A DNA stretch of 64,000 bases from Fasciola hepatica (lineage: Eukaryota; Platyhelminthes; Trematoda; Plagiorchiida; Fasciolidae): positions 6,123,501 to 6,187,500 of the forward strand of contig CANUEZ040000129.1 of NCBI GenBank assembly GCA_948099385.1, written 5' to 3'. Under the pieces are notes generated by a model. It was not told the origin of the DNA. It searched no databases and saw only the letters and a program-made list of their open reading frames with translations. Shown here one piece after another: positions 1 to 11,230 of the stretch. Each line of letters opens with the position of its first letter. The stretch's first letter is position 1. Both the position numbers and the translations under genes were made by a program.

Positions 1-1017
1 CGGTGAATAAATGGTAACAGGAACTCCGTCACAAACAAATATTGCTCCTTTAAACAGGAAAATAATAAATCGCCGGGTGTATTGCGAGTTTATCCAAAAA
101 GGCAAGTGAAACAAATTTTCACAAGGTAACAACTCAATTTTGGCACAGGAAATAATATACTCCAAATTCATGCGCCTGCAAAACAAACACGGATGGATTG
201 GTTCATTCAACTATCAAACGAACTCTAGCGTAGCATTTTTATAATTAACGCATGTACCGATATATGAGCAGAATAAAATGACGAAAACAGGATACGTTTC
301 AAATTCAACAACCGTGTCAGCAAGAATGACAAGCAAGTGGTATCCAAAGCAATGACATGGACAGAAAAATGGTCGTAAACAAAAAAAAATTTTCAGCTGG
401 GCAGGATTGTACAAATAAAGTGAATAATGTGTTTCTTTTGCGAAGAACACTTGTTTAGAGGTGTGTTAATGTAAGAAAATAGGAAAAAATTGCTTCGGAT
501 TTGCCGTGATTGAATTCAAAACAACGGATGACATATTCTGACGAAGCTGGTGATCGGAGCCAAATTTATGTATTTTTAGGGGGAATACTAAGTGAAAACA
601 ACAGTACCGTCAGTTTATCACGGGATTTATAGTAAACAAGTAGCAGATACTGTGATCATATTAAATATAGTACATTCACTCGCATCCATTACAAAATGAG
701 AAAAAAAAATTGGGTGGTAAGAAATAATAAAAAAGTTTTGTTATCAAACTCCTGTTGTATGATACTCTTACCCCTAGTAAATCACAAATTACTCATTAGC
801 AAAAACCTTCTCCTGTAGTGATCAAAACTGAAACAAATGAGAGGAATCAATGAAATCAAACGAAGTTTTCTGAGTGGTAAATGCTTAAAGAAAAACTGGG
901 ACTCAAATTTTACATCCGAGACACCGAAGGCTAAAGCAACAGACACACGAGAAAAGTATAAAGTTTACCTGGCCCTCAATGTCAGCCTCCCCAGTAGCTA
1001 TTCCCGTACATGTTCAG
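1..1017. other. AT-rich stretch, no gene recognised
   Basis: Nothing coding or repetitive could be supported. The open frames here are under 80 codons and rich in residues expected from random AT-rich sequence. Short A-runs are present (about 382-392 and 700-710). Confidence 0.6.
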
Positions 1018-2345
1018 TAGCCCATGGACACAGATCCACCGACTAAGGCGGAGATTGGCGGTCAGGTCGAAGCCTTAGGACTTAGCAAGTCAGCTAGCTC
1101 CGATTGTCTTTCCTCGGCCCGGAGACCAGCCCATTAGAAAAACTCATGTTATGTTCTCACTAGTTTGGAATTCTGAGCAGATGCACATCCTTGTATAGGG
1201 ATACAACTGCCGCCCCTCCGCTCACTGACTATGGTAAAAGTAGGGTTGCGAGCCTCATCCCAATTGCATCGAAGCTGCTGTCATATTCCACAGGTTGTAC
1301 CAAAGAAGTGAACAGTAGACCATCGGGAAGCAGACCAACATGGGCCCTAGTGTTGCAGAAGAATCGATCAGATATCTATCCTGTGACAAATATCAGAGCA
1401 CCAGTACAGCTTCCAAAAGCCTAAGATCATCATATTTCTCGACATTCGCGAGGCCTCTAACAACGTCGACAGGACTGCACTGTGGGAGGGTTCCTTGACA
1501 AGCGGAGTACCGGCAGGTTGTGCCTCGGTCCAAAAAGAACTATTTGTCAAAACTCAGATCATGTTAGGGCCGACGGCAAGCTTTTGTCCCGTTTCTTTTC
1601 CTCCAGATGATTACGGCAAGACTGTCCCAAATTTCACTTACTTTTCACGTTTCCCATCAAAGATATTCTACGGAATGCCTCGAACCACTCCTGAGGAACA
1701 GAGTTTTAGCCTCTGACTATAACAGTGACATCGTCTTGACAATATTAGTTACCTCGGAAGCTTCCTAACAGTAGGTGGTAATGCTAAGGAGGAGGTCAGT
1801 ACACGATTCACGAGAGCAAGCGCAACTTTCTCAAAGCTGTCACTCTTGTAGCGCCACGATGACAGGGGACTCTCTTTTAAGGGACGGGTGACATCACCGC
1901 GGTTCAGGATGCTTTACTTTATGACTAGGAGACTTGGCCACATCGTGCTGAGCTCTACAAACGAAATCTCCAAAGCACTGCTTGCGTCTGATGGGAAATT
2001 CGCATAAGTAAGTCATGTATTGGACACGGATAGCTAGCTTATTACCGCTTTGGCAGCTCTACACCTCTTTCAGTGGATTGGAGATGATTTCGGCGTGCAT
2101 GCCCACAGCCTATCTTACCGTGCCTTATCCGTTTGTTTTGACAATGCTTGGAAGAAGTGACGAGCATATCAGGTTATCACATAGCATAGAGGTATTAGGA
2201 TGCTGGAATCAGCATTGGCTTCGGTTGTTGATTTCGTGGTTGAAGCCCCGAAGGATTAGGGTTTTTGTTGGTTGGCGAAGTTGAGAAAAATGTCCTACAA
2301 CACAGGTCAGTGGCACAAATGCTGTGCTGTCTGTCCGTTGAAATT
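1018..2345 (+). mobile_element. Decayed RTE-like LINE reverse transcriptase
   Basis: Fossil of a non-LTR reverse transcriptase, read across several frames. From 1030 the frame gives PPTKAEI then KSASSDCLSSA, matching the KSxGxDGxP region ahead of the RT fingers. About 1153-1185 gives FSLVWNSEQM, like the usual LFNxVWxSExxP. At 1245-1270 SLIPIASKLL matches the NYRGISLIPIASK block. At 1435-1485 FLDIREASNNVDRTALW is the palm motif FLDFxxAFDSVDRxxLW with the AFDS weakened to ASNN. Near 1707-1733 SDYNSDIVL is the YADD box with the first catalytic Asp lost. At 1741-1830 YLGSFLTVGG and a following RFTRASATFSKL match the YLGS block and thumb. The segment between YADD and YLGS is deleted, and several stops and shifts are present, so it is dead. 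Assignment to RTE-like rather than another clade rests on the YLGS thumb pattern and is inference. Confidence 0.72.
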
Positions 2346-5240
2346 GTGTGCCCGGTAATCACAAGAAATGTCACTCAGACAAAAGAAATGATAAAATCAT
2401 CGAAAATCGTACCTTAAAAAATTGAAATGTAACAGACATTGCTTACTGGCTACGTGCACTCTCTGTTATACCTCCCTTGCGCCATTTTGTGTGTTTATTG
2501 TTGCTGCGCTGTCACCTTGCTTCATTGTAAATGATACCCCTGCATTCTCGGCATCGAAAAACCCAGCACCTCGAACAAGGATCGAACGAACAACTTTTCT
2601 CTCACCGAAAGTTGGTCTACCGGGTGGACGATTGCGCTACCGTCAGTCAGACTTGTATTTTTGGATACAGAAATTATCATTGTATTTGACATGATCTCGT
2701 TTATTCCAGGTCCTCGTGTCACGAATAAACTATATATAAGTATCAAAAGGACGTACACCTAAATAATTTCCTCAAATGAATATAGCGTGGCCATCAATAC
2801 AATTATCGACAGTTATTACAGGACAAATCATAAATTATTCCAAGGCTACAGAATATATAAAAAGGAAGATAAATTGGAATTGATATCCTGTTCCGAAATC
2901 GTTCAGTGGTCACAGTGAGAGTAGCGGAGGGTGTACCCGAAGAAACGTGGATCCTACCATGTTCATCAATAGTCTGATCCCTGAATAAAGTGAGGTTAGT
3001 TTTTGTAAAGCTTGTCGGTGATATTGATGCTTTTTTGATTCACTTGATTTTTGAGGTGAGTGATCGATAAAATAAGCCCTCTTGTGGTCAAACAAGTTTG
3101 GCGATAATTGGATCCATTCACCTGTATGTAAAGTTCGAGATTTCGTTCACTATATCTGAAACCGTTTCCATTATATGCTCGTCATTCCTGAGAAACCGTT
3201 ACACATACTTGTAACAATTATTTCTGCAGACATACCATACAATTTCAGTCGAGTAAAGCTATGAAGTCTTTGGGGTACGAAACACTTGGTTTTGTGACCA
3301 TACCCAATAAACCCAGATAGTGCGCATGCCTAGTGGGAGAGGAAACAGAGAGCACTTTTTCTGAAAGATAGTCCACCCGGGAGCACTCATGTAATCACCC
3401 ATATTATTCGTTCTTCAGTTAGTCTGTCCGAGGAAAAGATACGAAATTGCAGTGGACAATGTCAAAAGTGCATTGAGAAAAATTTGGTCAATTAAAAACA
3501 TTTTCAGTATGGAAATAATCGGCTGAATCTGGATGGAGATTCAAATGTAAACGAAATGGTATTGTTCTCCGGTCAAGCTCTTTTGTACAGTATGGTGTTC
3601 CAGAAATGAGTATTCATCGGCTATTCAAAAATAAATGCAGGAACTAACAAATATGGACTATATGTAGAACAATGACTTATCGATGCACGCATATATACAT
3701 TCACATTACTTTTGCGCAGGCGAAATTTGCCCTCAATGGGTGAATGACCATACAGTATTAAGAAACTGCGTCTTCGAATAAACTTGTAAATGCACTGTTG
3801 ACCGGAAATCTAGGAAGTTGGATTCTTCAGATAAACCCGTCTTTTGAATCAGCTTGAAGTTATTCGTCGTAAAACTAAGGCCGTCCTAATGGGAACCATT
3901 TACTGGCTATTTTTGACGAAGAAATCACTTACGAACGGTTTCCCCGTGTGCCTGTATAAATTTTCCATCGCAAAACAAAACGGGCTTATTCCGGAACTAT
4001 CAACCCTTTTGTCAGAAATTAGAATAATGTATTAAATGGCCGATTTCAGGTGGCCAACTTACACGGATTAGTTATTGTGAACGCCCAAGGGGATATTATG
4101 AGACCGGGCTATGAAGACGACACTCGGTCAGAATTTTGATGAACGCATTCTCGTGTCCTCATGAAGTAAGCAGTTTCACGTTACTAGTGCTCACACTAGA
4201 TGGTCTGTTCGCAGCAGTGAAATAATGCTGAGTCAATAAGTAAGGTCCGAACCAGTAGATCGATTCTGACCCGAGAGTGGTCGAATACGAAACCATAATA
4301 AACGGATTCATGATACACCACAACACGGCGCCGATCTGAGTTTTCGATCTTTCCAGTTTAAAACATTGATAGCACGTAAAACAATGACAATAAGGATCCC
4401 GGTAGCAGTTGAAACACAATACATGTTGTACAAACTTGTATGATCGGGAATAACATTTATCCCGACCTCAAGCCATAAACATTTCAGATTGAATTGTTGT
4501 CCATTTCTTCATCAATGAAAAACGACTGACAAAGATGAAATCCGATTTTGCAACACATCCTATCGTGACCTTTACCTTCACTCTATTTAGTTATTCATAT
4601 TTAAACCTTATAGTAGAATTTCCCGCATCTTCTATTTCCTCTTTGCGAAGCCATCAATATAATCCAAATTATACCGAAGGCTCTTAAAGAAATAAACCTG
4701 AAAAAGAAATATTTCTCCCCACGGTGCTGTTTATAAATGAGACCAAATGTGAAGAATCCTGCCTGTAACAACTTTTCGAGACCAAAATGAGTCGCTGGGT
4801 AAAACATGAAATTATGATATTCGTTGCTTTCTCGCTTTTTGATTGGTAACAAGATGGTTGATAGAAAATTTGGTGTTTGAAACACCCTCAAATAACATAC
4901 ACGTGTAATCAATTAGGTGATTGGTTGTGCGTGCATTCGATCTGTAAATCAGTCGTGAATCCACCTGTTTAGCATCGTCAGGTAGGTATGTTCACGCAAC
5001 CGTATTCAGTGTTATCGCGCATTCTATCATCCAGAGTCATTATTCAATCACTCAGCGAAGTATTATCATTTCCGTAAAAAAAATATATTTCTTTGCAATA
5101 CGGACTTGGTGATTGTTCCGAAAATTAAAATCTGTAACGAGGTACCAGTCCAACTGAGATTTTGTTGGTTGTTACAACTACGCTGACCGCACATGTCCAA
5201 AAAAGTGCACCGCAGATTCACCTTCGTCAGTGTAAATTTC
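2346..5240. other. No gene recognised
   Basis: About 2.9 kb of AT-rich sequence without a recognisable gene. The largest frames (a 103-codon minus-strand frame at 4601-4912 and a 63-codon plus frame at 3844-4035) match no family I know and are at chance length. A tRNA-derived SINE head at about 2570-2660 is listed separately. Confidence 0.55.
2570..2660 (-). repeat. tRNA-derived SINE head (putative)
   Basis: On the minus strand a pol III A-box-like sequence (TAGCGCAATCGTC, 2627-2639) is followed about 35 bases later by a B-box-like GTTCGTTCGATCC (2579-2591). Spacing and order fit a tRNA-derived promoter. The cloverleaf is not convincing, so a SINE head or tRNA fossil is more likely than a tRNA gene. 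Confidence 0.4.
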
Positions 5241-5456
5241 AGAGAACAGAACGAAGACATAGGTCGCGAGATGCTAGCATTTCGTTTACTCTTGTCTACC
5301 TCTTATGTAAAACATTTTAGCTTACATATCATACAGCGAGAAAAATAATGCAATGGAAAGGGCTTGATTGAAAACTATGACAGTGCATTCGGTAGGGGGA
5401 GGGAGAAGTCTCTTCGGTTAGTTCCAAGGCAAACAAACATTTCATTCGGTTGTAAA

Positions 5457-5500
5457 ACCAGTCTTGAAAAAGGTTACCCGTGGTGACCGAAACGTCGACA
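5457..5500 (+). ncRNA. Degenerate hammerhead-like fold, stem III absent
   Basis: On the plus strand, antisense to the PLE coding frame: stem I GUC (5461-5463) / GAC (5497-5499), core UUGAAAA (5464-5470; consensus CUGANGA), one spacer base (5471), stem II GGUUACC (5472-5478) / GGUGACC (5482-5488) with loop CGU, then GAAAC (5489-5493) and GUC (5494-5496). Stem II is 7 pairs including one U-G. The direct GAAAC-GUC junction is the arrangement of PLE-associated hammerheads that lack stem III. C3 and the catalytic G8 are changed, so cleavage activity is not expected. The antisense position could reflect an inverted terminal repeat. Confidence 0.45.
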
Positions 5501-5546
5501 ACCTACCAACGATCTCGACTACGCTGCGTTATTGAGCAATAAAATT

Positions 5547-6302
5547 CTACCATAACATTTCACATGGCACATCGATTTTTCGATACATTCCGAACCGATT
5601 TCGGTTCTGACACATTAAACAAACATTTTGTTTCAACCGTTTTTGTGCATAAAGCTCCGGCTGATGCATCATGATAAGCATCGCTTCACTGAAAGCTAGC
5701 GGGTTCGATTTGGGATTGCGCAACAACTCTCTGAAGGATTTCGTCAGGTCAACTTTGTAACCTGATGCAATTAAGTATTTTGCAACTGAAGAGGCTACAG
5801 ATGTGACGTCATTTTTTGCGGCCCCATTGCCTTGCGTCATTGATTTCGCCAACCATTTGGGTATATGCTCCGACACTCGTTGAGCCGAGCAGCGATCCGT
5901 CCTGCCAATGTATGCGTCACCACAACTGCAAGCAAACTGATAGACAACATTTGAGACATTAGGATTGGCAAGACCGTTTGAGTGATTTTTGAAGCTTAAC
6001 CTGTGGTGGTCTGCAAAAGACGTTATTGCACCGCTGGGAAGGTAAGCCTTATTTTTGTTTATATGACTAAATAAGCGGTCACCATTAAACGGTGAAATAA
6101 TAAAAACTTGCTTCTTCTCGACCGTGGTTGGCTTTTCGCATGCTTTTCTCTGTTTTCGGTGACGCTCGATGAACTTCTCGGAATAACCATTGGCCAGCAG
6201 AGTTCTTTTTATGAACTCCTCTTCATTTTGCACTCGACCACTGATGCAGATTTTCTGCGCTCCGTTGGAGCGAACTCGGACTAATCCATGTTTGTAGGCC
6301 AT
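5547..6302 (-). pseudogene. PLE 1 GIY-YIG endonuclease frame (251 codons open)
   Basis: The C-terminal part of the PLE protein is still open over 251 codons. Residues 1-20 (MAYKHGLVRVRSNGAQKICI) form the usual connector after the RT. The GIY-YIG core lies at residues 121-135 (YQFACSCGDAYIGRT), followed by the EHIPKWL block (145-151). The C-terminal segment about 165-230 (LIASGYKVDL, LIMMHQPELYAQK, CLMC) is specific to this class and recurs at 28280-28470. In an active element this nuclease nicks the target DNA to prime reverse transcription. The first Met is internal to the fused protein, so this is not an independent gene. Confidence 0.88.
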
Positions 6303-7370
6303 CGGTGCAAACCGGGAGAACTATAAAAATAGCGACCACTTCATGTAGCATTGCCATAAATACTCCTTTGCAATGTTCCTTCCGGACGCCTGGTTATTAG
6401 AATATCTTAAAAAGATAAGCTATTGGCACGTCTTTCTTCGTGCATAACATGAAGATTAGGATAAATAGAGTTTATTGCGTTAATAAAAGGAATAAATTGT
6501 TCCTCATTCGAAAAAATTAAAATGTCGTCAGCATATCGTCTGTGAAAGGAAAATTGAAAAATATTATCACAGTTTTCTTTCGATCATCCCTAGAAAATCA
6601 TCTGTCAAGGTCGGGCCCAGAGGACTACCCATGACCACACCATCAATGTGCTTGTAGGGCTTTACTTCAAAATTAAAACGAATATTCTCCGTGCATAAAA
6701 GAATGAAGTCCTTGATGTAATCAATAGGAATAGGTTAATTTAGTTATGAGAAGAAATAAAATCGCACAGATAATCAATGGTCTCACGAAGAGGTACTTTA
6801 TCGAAAAGGGACTCAACGTCAACTGAGTAAATTTTTTCACAACTCACTGAAATCTGGTCCAATGTGTCTGCGAAATCAAACGAGTCCTGTAGAGAGAATG
6901 GTGTTAAATGTTTCCGAATGGGGGCAAGGATGCCAACGAGCCAACGTGCGAGTTTGTGATATGGCGAGTTTTGAATGCATAGTATAGGCCTTGCAGGAAC
7001 TTCAGACTTGTGGACTTATGGTGACGGCCGTAAGTAAGACCTTTGTGCTCTGATTGGTTTTAGCTTCTTTTATGTGTTTTCGGATACAAATCTATTTAAG
7101 AGCATAATCTGTAGTTGTCTGAATATCCGTTTCTCTATCAGCATATTTTTATCCGGGGTAGTGTCCTGTTTGAAACGTTGTGTATCAGAAAGTATGTCTT
7201 CCATCTTCTGTAAGTATTCTTTCTTCTCCGTGATTACAATGCCTTATCCCTTATCTGTTTGGAGTAACAATAAGTCGTCCATTTGTTTGAGCTGCTTTCC
7301 AGTGTAAATTTCGTTAAGTACGTTTCCAGTATAGAAGCTGAGAAATCAAAAAGTGGACGACTCAGACAGA
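6303..7370 (-). pseudogene. PLE 1 reverse transcriptase domain, broken
   Basis: Copies RNA into DNA at the target site in an active element. Reading the minus strand, the order is the DKG-xxIVI block (7230-7260), a linker, the SEVPARPILC block, LARWLVGILAPI, the palm block SVDVESLFDKVPL with its catalytic Asp, the MGSPLGPTL block, and YADD (RYADDILIF, 6524-6535) with both catalytic Asp residues intact. Stops interrupt it, for example soon after FISSHN (about 6740) and after ANSLSF (about 6425). The typical junction to the endonuclease, DILITRRPEGTLQRSIY, is readable at about 6360-6420. It continues directly into the 251-codon endonuclease frame. Confidence 0.85.
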
Positions 7371-10300
7371 CTGTTCATAATTATAGCCTACCATTTCAGG
7401 AAAAGTCTGTAATATAAATTATAAATTAAACAACCTATAATGACACAGTATGATCACTACCGCAAGTGATTTCTCTCCGGTGGCTAAAACATTGTTTACA
7501 CTGTGAGGAGGAGTAGTAATGAAAAGGAGTCATTTTTTCGACATATCCAGTGACTAAGAGACATCTAAGATAACATAATCTCATTTTTTGGCCTAGAGTG
7601 CAGGTTTTTAAAGTCAGAAATCCTTATTTCAGCAAGTTCGCATTTGCTTTCTTACTAAAATAATCACAATTCAGATTGTAACTGTCGTAAATAGGGGTAG
7701 TTCTTTGACTTTGAAGATTGTCATATTTATTTCAGGTTTTGGTATTATGCTATAACACATTCGGCCATTATGCGAGTACGATAAAAAAAAAGAATTGATA
7801 GTGAAGTAACTTCATGACGAGTAGAACGTTTTCTGAGACCCTTGAGGAAGCAATCAAACAGAACTCTTTCTATCATTATTTTCCTTATTCAAACTACCGC
7901 CTCCCAAATTCGAAACTTTTTTCACATCATGGGAGGTGTTTCGAAAATATGGTAAAAAGCAAACCAGCAGACAACTACCGAAATTAATTTGCGACAAGAC
8001 AAACAGGTGATGAAGAAACCAAGATCGAGGCACATGCTGGCCAGATTATGAAATAAAATGCATTCGTCGGTTGCAGTCACTCATCAATGAAGCTACGAAA
8101 CAAAATGGGAAAATATTCGTCCATACACAAACAGCAATAAGTTGTATTGACTGCTTTTGTGATAAGCCTACGAAAGCCGGTGTACAACCCATGCAATGCA
8201 GTGGGCTTTATTTTCACCCTCGTGACGGAATGGTTCTTGCTGATGGATACTCATGGTAGGAGCTAAATGGATAGTACCTTTTAGTTAGCTCACAAATTTC
8301 TTCGTTAGGATATTTCCTCATTATCAGTGTTGAAGCACGATCGTAATCAGTGAGCGAATAACAAAAGAGCCCAAAGATAGCATCAAGCACTACTACAAGT
8401 TACCATAATATCGATAACAAGTAGTTCGAATCAAGTCATAGAGCTTCATTTTGGGATAAAATAACCGTGATTCGCCTCGGCATGCCACTATTAAACCTAG
8501 TGATTGAATGACTTATAACACGTCTGCTTTCTCGAGTGTTTTGGCCACGTGTTCCACTTTGTTATCTATAGTGGTCGATTCGGAAGACTACTATCATGGA
8601 AGTACCAGCCCTATTTTCGGCTTGGATGAAAATGAAGATAATAAGTCAGTTTTTTCATTGGGATAAATCGATCGATAAATGTCCTCGAATGGATTTTTCT
8701 ATCACTTCGTCAGCTTGATTCAAGAGTAAAACCAGTGTCTGGAGCAGGGTTGGTCGGACGAACTGCTTTTTGTGCGCTAAAGGTGGAGTCCTAAGGACAG
8801 TCGACCAGACAAAGATATATTAAACTTTAGCATGGCCTTTCAATTTGGCCTTCTCTTTCAATCTTCATCAGAATATATTTTTCATACATTTATGGACCTT
8901 TCACCTTGATTACCATGACAAAGGTCGTTCCACTGTGGTAATACTCATTTCAGTACTACCTCCCGGTCAATTACTGAGGCATTTCATGAGAAAAAGTATA
9001 ATGACTACAGTGATCTTCTTCAGAAAAACTGATATGAATCTATGGAACAAAAGTTTTGAGAAAAACTTCCGCTTACCCAAAGCAACTTTGCGATAGTTGA
9101 AAAGTGGCTCCTCACGGGAAACATTTCGAGCCATAAACTAATCCGTTATGATCAGCAACCACAATTGCTATCTCCAAAGCCATTTTCGTTCATTTTCGGA
9201 CTTATCCAGACCGAAAAACACTCTCAATATGCACCAGGTTTCATTGATGAAACTTAATTTCTCATTGGAGTTGACGACTGACATGTGGCACTTGATGCTG
9301 TCCCTGAATATTGTGCCGATTGCCCTACATACCACTGCATGCAAGGTGGCGTGGGTGTCTGATATGCCGGCATTCGGTAGTGTAAACAAGCACCAACCAT
9401 CCTCACCAACGTTTTCCAACTAAGTAGGAGGCCATTTCTGAACTTCCTGTTTCTTAACGGCCCCTATTTTATTTCCACTTTGTGTCGCTTACCACCAGCA
9501 ACCTCCAACCGTACACCAATAAAAATCTGATCGGAGAACTACAGTTACCACAATCACACAGCACACACACCAGACCGTAAAAGTGAATTTTGAAAGGGGA
9601 CTATTTCTCCGCCAGTTTCTATTAGAGCTGGACATATGATTCCTCTGACAACATTTACCATATTCACACACGCGGTTATTTCGGTCACCTGGGTCCATCC
9701 TACTAGCTGTTTAAATATTTCCTTTCATCTTTGGCTTCCAGTGAAAATCCCTTATAGGGACTCAGATGTTCCATCACCCTTTACCGTATTCACTTTCGCA
9801 GTGAAACGTAATAAACTTTCAGACAAAAATCTCTCTGAAGCTCCAATAAACTAATGGAATAATAATGATGGCGTTGTGTCTCACGTTCTTGCACGAGTAA
9901 CCCTCTGGCAAGCAGAATTCATCGCTAAAATCGGCCGCTTTCGAAGGATGGTACTGCTATCTCACTAGCACGCAGTTGGACTGTTGTTAGGGTTAAATAG
10001 ATCGTTTAATCAAGTGCCGTTTTCTTCTGTTCCACCCAGGAAGTTTCAGTTTCAATCTCCAGGGCAGATGTATAGAGCGGTCTGTGCTCCTCAAACCATA
10101 GAAGTACATCTGAAAAAATGACCTTAATCCCACACTAATAAACAGCTTCACGGTCACCGTCAGTATTATTCTTCCTTAACTTTAATATAAATGTATAACA
10201 GAGGGAAAATTCCATGCTCTTGTGGGTGGCAACTACGACCAACTTTCTCGAACGGAGCTCTTGGAGTTTTCATCGATTTTTTTATTCGTCCGTCTCCTTG

Positions 10301-10439
10301 TAGTTCTTTGACAGATTGGCGCTTTCGAGAATGACCGATGTTTCTGTTTTTCTGATCCCGATCAGCCTGCTCATCAGCAGTCAGGCTGATACCTTTGTTT
10401 CTATGGTAATCACACAAAATCCATCTTGTTTGCACTAGA
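7371..10439. other. No gene recognised
   Basis: About 3 kb without a recognised gene. Two frames look somewhat coding-like but match nothing I know: plus 8071-8259 (62 codons, Cys-rich CIDCFCDKP) and minus 9168-9419 (83 codons, preceded on the minus strand by a possible acceptor CCTACTTAG). Both are at chance length. Confidence 0.5.
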
Positions 10440-11104
10440 CCGGAAGAGCAAAACTGTCACTAAGCCCTTCTCAACTACACAGTCTCACACAACGGCGTCG
10501 ACAAGTCGCTTTCCTGTCTCTCCTAGTCTTTCTGAGCCTCAGACATTTTTCTTGTTGCCAGGCTACTCCCACAACTGCCGGAGGTTAACCAATTGAGTCG
10601 ACATCAAATCTAATTTGTAACTTTCATCATGGGCGTTCTCCAAGGTGCCATACTATTCCGTATTTTTCCCCACTTATGTATTTTCTATTGCTGTACATGG
10701 AACTTATATTGTCAACCAATATGCGAATGACATCACGTTTACCAAGCCAAATAACATTTGGCTCCCATTATTTCTACCAGTCCAAGGTTCGTGGACCAAC
10801 TGTCAGAATTGTCGGATGCTCATCACATGTGCACATTACAAAAATTCTGTTGGACGGTTGTCAGTATTCCAGTTTCCAAAATGACAGCACTGCCATCACG
10901 GGAAATAGGAAATGGCTGATTCGGCCTAACTGAGTTAAATTCCCGGAAGTTTTGGTCGATTACAATCTTACGTGGTTGAAAAATATCAACTCCGTCTCCG
11001 TGGAAATCAGACGAGTTTCTTCCTTTGTTACCCATCTCCATTCGCACTACATAAGTACCCATCTTATCACAAGCTTTCTATTTCCATTCGTCGCATCTCT
11101 TTGG
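10440..11104 (+). pseudogene. CR1-type LINE fragment E: RT palm and thumb
   Basis: Plus-strand remnant of a non-LTR RT. GVLQGAILF (10629-10655) is the xGVPQGSVLSP block. QYANDITFTKPNN (10713-10755) is the YADD box with the first Asp changed to Asn, so the active site is lost. KFPEVLVDYNLTW (10938-10980) matches KFLGVxxDxxLxW, followed by a thumb segment EIRRVSSFV and HYISTHLI (11001-11070). Frameshifts separate the blocks. The recognisable coding sequence stops at about 11100, where the hammerhead-bearing repeat begins. Confidence 0.75.
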
Positions 11105-11230
11105 ATACATGCCTCACCCGTGGGGGCTCGGTGGATGTGCACTGCTGATGAATCCCAACAAGGATGAAACAGCTGTACAGTGCTTCCATGGTTTTCAACG
11201 GTGGGTTGAGCTTTCAAGCTGCATGATTAA
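11105..11230 (+). repeat. SINE-like repeat carrying a hammerhead ribozyme
   Basis: The segment CCGTGGGGGCTCGGTGGATG (11118-11137) recurs in related form at 41357-41385 (+) and 41216-41250 (-), where a tRNA-like head precedes it. Downstream of the ribozyme come TTCCATGG and GGTGG motifs. Other copies in the window are damaged at the ribozyme, so this is the best preserved. I associate this arrangement with fluke short interspersed repeats; that link is from memory and not proven here. Confidence 0.65.
11133..11187 (+). ncRNA. Hammerhead ribozyme, type I, intact core
   Basis: Self-cleaving RNA fold. Stem I: GCACUG (11139-11144) pairs perfectly with CAGUGC (11178-11183), and GGA (11133-11135) can pair with UCC (11185-11187) across an internal loop. 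Core CUGAUGA at 11145-11151. Stem II: AUCC (11152-11155) with GGAU (11162-11165), loop CAACAA. GAAAC at 11166-11170. Stem III is the very short palindrome ACAGCUGU (11169-11176), as in the schistosome ribozyme. Cleavage would fall after A11177 (GUA). All invariant core bases are present; A instead of C at the cleavage site is allowed by the NUH rule but usually slower. The 4-pair stem II and tiny stem III suggest modest activity as a monomer. Confidence 0.82.

Larger units (their letters stand above)
5241..7370 (-). mobile_element. Penelope-like element copy 1, 5'-truncated
   Basis: Retroelement of the Penelope class: reverse transcriptase fused to a C-terminal GIY-YIG endonuclease, read right to left. 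It starts near 7370 and ends near 5241, where the sequence matches the end of the deletion derivative at 28654 and a stray end at 14470-14529. RT blocks are visible: LLLQTDKG at about 7260, SEVPARPILCIQNSP at about 6965-7005, KIYSVDVESLFDKVPL at about 6785-6835, VMGSPLGPTL near 6620, YADD at 6524-6535. Several in-frame stops and a few shifts separate these blocks. No 5' inverted repeat matching the 3' end is seen near 7370, so the 5' part is missing. The 3' region between 5241 and 5546 is non-coding. Confidence 0.9.

Noticed and set aside
8857..8885. Hammerhead-like CUGAUGA followed by GAAAG on the minus strand
   Set aside because: No stem II can form between the two core pieces and no stem I flanks them.
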